Shown: positions 59,851-64,000 of the stretch, piece by piece
Numbering within the stretch: the first letter of the stretch is position 1
Layout: every line of letters starts with the position of its first letter
NCBI GenBank assembly: GCA_021372245.1
Contig: JAJFUV010000086.1
Location: 1 to 64,000 of the forward strand
Reading direction: 5' to 3'
DNA: 64,000 nt
Source of the DNA: Terriglobales bacterium
Lineage (GTDB): Bacteria > Acidobacteriota > Terriglobia > Bryobacterales > Bryobacteraceae
Translations under genes and position numbers: made by a program
Notes under the pieces: generated by a model
Told to the model about the DNA's origin: nothing
The model's database searches: none
Seen by the model: the letters and a program-made list of their open reading frames with translations, nothing else

Positions 59851-60546
59851 GTGCGCACACGTCATGTAGAGCGGCATCGCACCGAGCGTATCGGCTGGCT
59901 GAGAGCGGCCGTGTTGGGTGCTGACGACGGCATCGTATCGACCGCGAGTCTCGTGGTAGGCGTCGCGGCGTCCCACGCGACACGCGGCAACATCCTCGTT
60001 GCGGGAGTCGCGGGACTGGTGGCGGGCGCCATGTCGATGGCGGCTGGCGAATACGTTTCGGTCCACTCACAGGCCGATACGGAAGCGGCTGATTTCGAAC
60101 GCGAGCGCGAGGAACTCCGCACCGATTACAAAAGCGAAGTCAAGGAACTAACCAAGATCTACACCGATCGCGGGATCGAGCCGTCTCTCGCCCTTCAGGT
60201 CGCCGAGCAGTTGATGGCACACGATGCGCTCGGCGCACATGCGCGCGATGAACTGGGCATATCGGAGACGCTGAGCGCACGCCCCATACAAGCGGCGCTC
60301 GCGTCGGCCGGCAGCTTCGCCGTCGGCGCCCTATTGCCACTCCTGGTCACGGCCTTCGCTCCATCTGCCGGATTGATTCCCTTAGTCTCCGCAACTTCGC
60401 TCGTGTCTCTGGCGGCACTGGGAGGAGTGGCGGCGCACGCGGGTGGTGCGGGCGTCGGAGCAGGCGCTCTGCGCGTCACCTTCTGGGGCGCGCTGGCCAT
60501 GTTATCGACGGCTGGAGTCGGCGCGCTGTTCGGGAGAGTAATCTGA
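59851..60546 (+). CDS. VIT1/CCC1-family iron/manganese transporter
   Basis: A 231-residue membrane protein of the vacuolar iron transporter family. It begins GWLRAAVLGADDGIVSTASLVVGVAA, the family signature of the first helix, and has AGAMSMAAGEYVSVHSQADTE in helix 2. A cytosolic acidic stretch (ERELRTDYKSEVKELTKIY region) is likely to bind metal. Three C-terminal helices follow. It moves Fe2+ or Mn2+ across a membrane for storage or detoxification. The start is GTG with AGGGAG 8 bp upstream. It is divergent from the sulfur operon and next to a transposase remnant. Confidence 0.88.
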   Translation: MRTRHVERHRTERIGWLRAAVLGADDGIVSTASLVVGVAASHATRGNILVAGVAGLVAGAMSMAAGEYVSVHSQADTEAADFEREREELRTDYKSEVKELTKIYTDRGIEPSLALQVAEQLMAHDALGAHARDELGISETLSARPIQAALASAGSFAVGALLPLLVTAFAPSAGLIPLVSATSLVSLAALGGVAAHAGGAGVGAGALRVTFWGALAMLSTAGVGALFGRVI

Positions 60547-60600
60547 CAGATCCGCTGACGTACGCCTGACACTGGACCACCAGTTCCCCGAGGCGACGAC

Positions 60601-60926
60601 TTGCAAGCAGATGCCACCGGCGATGGAGAAGCAGGGCTCCGTAGCGCCTGGGTTGTGGATGACACCGGTTTTCCGAAGAAGGGTACGCAAGCGGTAGGGG
60701 CTGATGTGCGCCGCCCTTGCCGGCCAGACCGTGGGGCGGCCAGGGACGTCCGCCACGATTGTCGCGGTGCGACCGCCAGCACCAACCGGTTACCGTCAAG
60801 CAACTCATCCTTGGACTCTCCTCTGCCGCCTGGAAATCCACAGCTTGGCGCGAAGGCCAGCAGCGGTCTCTTCGCGCCCGCTTCGCCGCTCTGCGCGTCC
60901 GGCCCGCCCATCGGCATGACTGGTGA
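60601..60926 (+). pseudogene. Decayed IS701-family transposase remnant
   Basis: Two pieces of a DDE transposase remain in different frames. The first (about 60650-60695, frame of 60601) reads AWVVDDTGFPKKGTQAVG, the hallmark block with the first catalytic Asp pair. The second (60717-60926) reads GGQGRPPR, HQPVTVKQLILGLSS, then WKSTAWREG and RFAALRVRPAH, typical of the later part of IS701-type transposases. In intact copies about 100 or more residues lie between these blocks, so there is an internal deletion with a frameshift, and the ends are missing. The rest of the open frame beyond 60926 is antisense to the metK-like gene and is not part of it. Confidence 0.75.
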
Positions 60927-60978
60927 GCGGAACCTCATCCAGAAGAACGGAGGAAGGGCTTCTCGATTCGCATCCAGA

Positions 60979-62076
60979 TCAGAAGTGTATCTCCTCCCAG
61001 GGCCGGTCCGGCGAAGCAAAATGCCCGTCACGCGCGAGAGACGGGAGATTAGCGGTCAGAGCGTAGCGCTCACCCGCGGCGGCGAGCGAGAGGTCGATGA
61101 GCGCGGCCCAACGCTCCGGGTCCAGAACCGCACCTGCGGCGTCCCGCAGGGACACGATGCGGAACGATGCGTCTCCGGGGAAGATGGCAAGAGTAGCAGT
61201 GCACTCCGCCGCGACTCCGGCCGCCACGACGGTTTTGGCGAGCCTGCGCGAGAGCACGGCGCCGGCACGGTCAGCCTTGAAAAAGTCCTTGCCGCTCAGA
61301 GCCCCGCCGCCGATCGGGACCCGCGGCCCATATGCGTCCACAACGAGTTTCTTGCCACTCAGTCCGTTGTCTCCTTCCGGCCCGCCAACCTCGAAGTTGC
61401 CCGCCCCATTCACGTGGAACTGCGCCGGCAGCTCGGGGCGGAAGCCAGGGATTCCCGGCGCGCATGCGTGCAGTTCCTCCGCCACCGCGGCGCGAGCCGC
61501 ACGGTGCAGTTCGATCTCGCTTGCTCCGATCTTTTGCTGCAGCGAAACGCTGAGAGCAGTGAGGGAGTTCGCCGCCGAGTCAAATAGTAGAACCACTTTG
61601 CCATCGGGGCCGAGTCCGAGTTCGGGCGTATCGTACCGCAATCGTTGCAGGCGGCGCGACAGCCGGCACGCCAGCCAGTGCTCAGGAGGCAGCCAATTCG
61701 TCCCCGGAGAATCCATGGCGTAGCCGGCGACGATCGACTGGTCGTCCGATACGTCGCGAAAGGATGCCTCGCCCTCGTGGAGGGGGCCGAGGCAGAGGTT
61801 GGTGTACACCTCTATCTGTTCCGGGGCGGGAAGCCACTCCCCGCCATAACCGGCAGCGCGGTAGCTTTCGCGGGCGATCTCCTCAACCGGAATCTCCTCG
61901 GCGTTGGCGCAGGCGATGCGGCCGGTGATGAACACCGTGTCGCGATGGGCGGCTATCTCGATGCCGCATAGGGCGCGCTTTTCGCGCCGCGCAGCCTCTT
62001 CGACCAGCGCGTCCGCGATGGCATCACACAGCTTGTCAGGGTGTCCAGGAAAGACGGATTCGGCGGCATAGGTCAT
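60979..62076 (-). CDS. Divergent S-adenosylmethionine synthetase
   Basis: A 365-residue protein of the MetK family but clearly divergent. Kept features: AESVFPGHPDK (residues 5-15, ATP and metal site), Glu40 in the methionine region, GGPEGDNGLSGKK (231-243), IGGGALSGKDFFKADR (255-270, P-loop-like) and a final GHFASPDRPWE. The GAGDQGLMFGYA motif is reduced to VSDDQSIVAGYA (109-120). The start at 62076 overlaps the stop of the preceding gene (TAATG). An open frame to 62310 was rejected. It should make AdoMet from methionine and ATP. As a tightly coupled fourth gene of a metallopeptidase-vWA operon it is probably not the housekeeping MetK. Confidence 0.85.
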   Translation of the reverse strand: MTYAAESVFPGHPDKLCDAIADALVEEAARREKRALCGIEIAAHRDTVFITGRIACANAEEIPVEEIARESYRAAGYGGEWLPAPEQIEVYTNLCLGPLHEGEASFRDVSDDQSIVAGYAMDSPGTNWLPPEHWLACRLSRRLQRLRYDTPELGLGPDGKVVLLFDSAANSLTALSVSLQQKIGASEIELHRAARAAVAEELHACAPGIPGFRPELPAQFHVNGAGNFEVGGPEGDNGLSGKKLVVDAYGPRVPIGGGALSGKDFFKADRAGAVLSRRLAKTVVAAGVAAECTATLAIFPGDASFRIVSLRDAAGAVLDPERWAALIDLSLAAAGERYALTANLPSLARDGHFASPDRPWEEIHF

Positions 62077-63401
62077 TACTGTTTCTCCTCTTCCAGTTCT
62101 GCCCAGTAGCGGGCGACGGGTTCCAGGTCGCCGCGAAAGCTGTAACCCGGGGCAAGCGCAACACCCAGGACACAGCGGGAGAGCGTGCGGGCGGCTCCTG
62201 CCCCCGGCCTCCCGACCGCTCCGTCGGTGACCAGGACGGCACGGCGCACCCCGTGCTTGCGCATGTGACTGGCGACGCACTCGATGCTGGTTCCGTTGGT
62301 GGTCCGGCATTCGCCCAGCCGCAACTCGCGGAGCGAGATGTCATGGACGATCGTCGAGAAGAGGTGGATCGCCGGATGGACCATCGCGGCACAATCCGCC
62401 ACCGCGCTGTAGAGAGCGGACTTGTAATCGCCAATGCTGCCACTGACGTCCAGATAGACGTGGACGCGCTCGCACGAGAGCGGTCTGAGGACCGTGGTTT
62501 CGGCGCGGTAGAGCAATTGCGGAACGCCCATCGCGCGCAGCACGACGGAGCGGCGGTCGGGGGCAGGCACCGGCGACGTGACAGCGAGCGGCTGCGGCCC
62601 GCGGACCCCGTGCCTCGCGCCTGCACCCCGCCCAGCCACCTTGCGGAGAAGCGCCCGCAGAACGGCACGGTTGGACGGACGGCGGGTAACACGCGAGAGA
62701 TCGAGCAGCTCGGACCAGGACCGGCCCGCGATGGGATTCGGAGGTTGCGGCCAGCGTTCCACGATGGACCGCACTACCTCGAAAACCATGCCATGTAATT
62801 GGTCGAGCTCCGCGCCGTGGTTTCCGATCAGTGGGACCGTCAGAACTTTCGACAGCAGACTGCGCAGGGCGTGATACAACTCCTGGTAGTTGGCGCCTGT
62901 TTCCGAGTAGAGCGCCCGGTAGACGTTCCTCACAGGGCACATGAGTTCGACCTCCAGCGCCCGGGGCACCGGCGCTAACCCCGACGGGTTCCAGCCGGTC
63001 GCGGGGCGAAGCAGGCATTCGGGGAAGCGGTCCTCGCTGTAATAGCACGTAAGAAAAGACGTATACTCCGGGCCCGGGAACATCCGGCAGATCAGCGCGT
63101 TGATGACCGCGTCGAAGATGAGATTATCGGTGGAGGTGGCGCGCGGGAACAGCCGCGTATGGCCGAGCAGCACATGGTGCAATTCGTGCATGACCAGCAT
63201 CAGGAGCCGCTCCGGCGTGTCTGCGTGCGCGGCGACGAACACAGGGTTAATCAGCATGCGAGGCAGTTCGGCGCATTCCACTGCCGCGGTATTCACCGTC
63301 GTGGTTTCGACGATATCCATGAGGCGGAGCAGGGCGAGCAATCCGTAGTTTCCGCTCGGAAACGCGTCGAGGATTCGTTCTTCAAGCGACGTGGCGATCA
63401 T
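62076..63401 (-). CDS. Putative metallopeptidase fused to vWA domain (DUF2201-like)
   Basis: A 441-residue two-part protein. The N-terminal half has a zinc motif MHELHHVLLGH (His72, Glu73, His76, possible third ligand His81) in a helical context. The C-terminal half is a vWA-like domain with a complete metal-ion-dependent adhesion site: DVSGS (318-322), a Thr in RTTNGTS (368-371) and Asp393 in VLVTDGAV. This matches the DUF2201-type putative metallopeptidases that occur with MoxR AAA+ ATPases. It is coupled to the small gene upstream (ATGA) and to the metK-like gene downstream (TAATG). A protease controlled by a MoxR/vWA assembly is the likely role. Confidence 0.8.
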   Translation of the reverse strand: MIATSLEERILDAFPSGNYGLLALLRLMDIVETTTVNTAAVECAELPRMLINPVFVAAHADTPERLLMLVMHELHHVLLGHTRLFPRATSTDNLIFDAVINALICRMFPGPEYTSFLTCYYSEDRFPECLLRPATGWNPSGLAPVPRALEVELMCPVRNVYRALYSETGANYQELYHALRSLLSKVLTVPLIGNHGAELDQLHGMVFEVVRSIVERWPQPPNPIAGRSWSELLDLSRVTRRPSNRAVLRALLRKVAGRGAGARHGVRGPQPLAVTSPVPAPDRRSVVLRAMGVPQLLYRAETTVLRPLSCERVHVYLDVSGSIGDYKSALYSAVADCAAMVHPAIHLFSTIVHDISLRELRLGECRTTNGTSIECVASHMRKHGVRRAVLVTDGAVGRPGAGAARTLSRCVLGVALAPGYSFRGDLEPVARYWAELEEEKQ

Positions 63402-63820
63402 TGCTTTCCTTCCGGCGCCGGGAACTGAAGGGCCACTGCGCTACCCGCACGAAGATTGGAAAGATTGGGTTCCTTGTCGCGCAGATACACGCGATGGGAG
63501 GATTTCGCGAGGACCGTGCAGACCGTGAGCAAGTCCGTGAAACACTCTGCGCCGTCGCCAGCTTTATCCGTAACCAGCAGTGCGGCGGGATACGGCAGGA
63601 TGGCGGCGTGCTCGTTTAGACGCCGCCGCAGTTCGCACTCCGCCTGCTCGGGGGTGCCGGTCCACTCCGCGCCATCCAATAGGGTCAGCAGGGCGGGCGC
63701 GTTGAAATCCACATTCGGCAGCCGGAATGCGACGATCCGGAACGGCAGGCGCGGCCCCTTATGCTCGATGGCTGCCTTCGGGGGTGCCGACATGTTGTGA
63801 AGCAGTGCACACTGTTCCAT
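63398..63820 (-). CDS. Small protein of unknown function in the vWA-metallopeptidase operon
   Basis: A 140-residue protein starting at the ATG 63820, which overlaps the stop of the upstream gene (TAATG). An open frame to 63859 extends into that gene and was rejected. It looks alpha/beta with strands FRIVAFRLP and AALLVTDKAG and a helix QAECELRRRLNEHAAIL. The middle VLAKSSHRVYLRDKEPN is polar. No family was recognised. Its stop overlaps the metallopeptidase start. Because of the tight packing it is probably a dedicated partner of the metallopeptidase-vWA protein. Confidence 0.65.
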   Translation of the reverse strand: MEQCALLHNMSAPPKAAIEHKGPRLPFRIVAFRLPNVDFNAPALLTLLDGAEWTGTPEQAECELRRRLNEHAAILPYPAALLVTDKAGDGAECFTDLLTVCTVLAKSSHRVYLRDKEPNLSNLRAGSAVALQFPAPEGKQ

Positions 63821-64000
63821 TACGCCGCCTCCGAGATCGCGCGTCGTGCCGAGTGCCAATTATCGAGAACGGCGTCCACATCGGTTTCCAAGGCCAGAGA
63901 GCCTTTGCCGAACAGGCCGGTCAGCAGGTTCGTGGCCGCCGCCGTATCCGGATCCTTTGGATCGAGCCCCGCGAGGCGGGCAACCACCTGCTTCCAAACT
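63820..64000 (-). CDS. C-terminal end of an unidentified protein (5' end beyond window)
   Basis: The last 59 codons of a gene that enters from the right edge, stopping at 63820-63822. The visible part is helical (WKQVVARLAGLDPKDPDTAA, then NLLTGLFGKGSL and VLDNWHSARRAISEA). It overlaps the next start codon. A MoxR-type AAA+ ATPase would be expected here from related systems, but the fragment is too short and lacks diagnostic motifs to say so. Confidence 0.6.
   Translation of the reverse strand, partial: VWKQVVARLAGLDPKDPDTAAATNLLTGLFGKGSLALETDVDAVLDNWHSARRAISEAA

Noticed and set aside
60927-61587. Continuation of the open frame from the transposase remnant to 61587
   Set aside because: Past 60978 it is antisense to the metK-like gene, and the transposase similarity ends near 60926.
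1-64000. tRNA, rRNA, CRISPR array, prophage or replication origin
   Set aside because: No cloverleaf-like element, rRNA core sequence, regular direct-repeat array, phage structural genes or DnaA-box cluster was noticed. A dedicated search could not be run.

Overview
The window is 64 kb of GC-rich, densely packed bacterial chromosome with about 53 protein genes and no rRNA, tRNA or CRISPR array that I could see. Its gene content points to an acidobacterium, probably near the Solibacter/Bryobacter group. The hints are many secreted or Tat-signal sugar enzymes, Gfo/Idh/MocA, ThuA and xylose-isomerase-like proteins, VCBS and kelch proteins, an HpnI-like glycosyltransferase and an AMMECR1-MEMO fusion. 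This assignment is inference from gene content, because no marker gene was compared.

Layout. 1-9.5 kb: a left-truncated anaerobic sulfatase-maturase radical SAM enzyme, a CNNM/CBS membrane protein, a penicillin-acylase-family hydrolase, an exported creatininase-family protein followed by a DapA-family lyase, an HpnI-like glycosyltransferase and thrS. 9.5-18.2 kb: an ECF sigma/anti-sigma pair, an AddAB-like helicase-nuclease operon, and an AMMECR1/MEMO fusion with a small partner gene. 18.4-24.5 kb: kelch and VCBS proteins, CHAD plus Ppx (polyphosphate), and divergently a tandem pair of thymidylate-kinase-like proteins. 24.6-30.5 kb: an alcohol dehydrogenase, an SDR, a KDPG aldolase, a KDG-type kinase and a GH78 rhamnosidase, which look like one sugar-acid catabolic unit. 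30.5-38 kb: a second ECF sigma/anti-sigma/DUF3106 unit, thpR-plsY-gpsA, a 3-methyladenine glycosylase and a phosphomannomutase.

38.1-43.9 kb: a mixed MazE/AbrB-type antitoxin with a PIN toxin, a HAD phosphatase coupled to a methyltransferase, a repeat lipoprotein and a Tat-exported lactonase. 43.9-56.3 kb: a carbohydrate region with a Gfo/Idh/MocA oxidoreductase, a GH36 alpha-galactosidase, a toroid-like protein, PA14, ThuA and sugar isomerase-like proteins, then a GT39-like membrane protein, a dipeptidase and a nucleoside-hydrolase-like protein. 56.3-59.7 kb: a sulfur operon (outer-membrane-barrel-like protein, metY, cysK) behind a strong sigma70-like promoter and a roughly 260-nt structured leader.

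The right end (59.85-64 kb) is the most unusual part. A VIT1-family transporter is followed by a decayed IS701-type transposase. Next comes an operon read leftward from beyond the window edge: an unidentified truncated gene, a small unknown protein, a protein joining an HExxH metallopeptidase motif to a vWA domain with a full MIDAS set, and a divergent S-adenosylmethionine synthetase. Every junction in this operon is an overlapping stop/start. It resembles the MoxR/vWA/metallopeptidase conflict-type gene sets, but an AdoMet synthetase as an operon member is not something I recognise as standard, and it is my best candidate for an undescribed system.

Several genes that head transcription units have a TANNNT-type hexamer only 6-9 bp before the start codon and no clear Shine-Dalgarno sequence, which suggests frequent leaderless transcripts.
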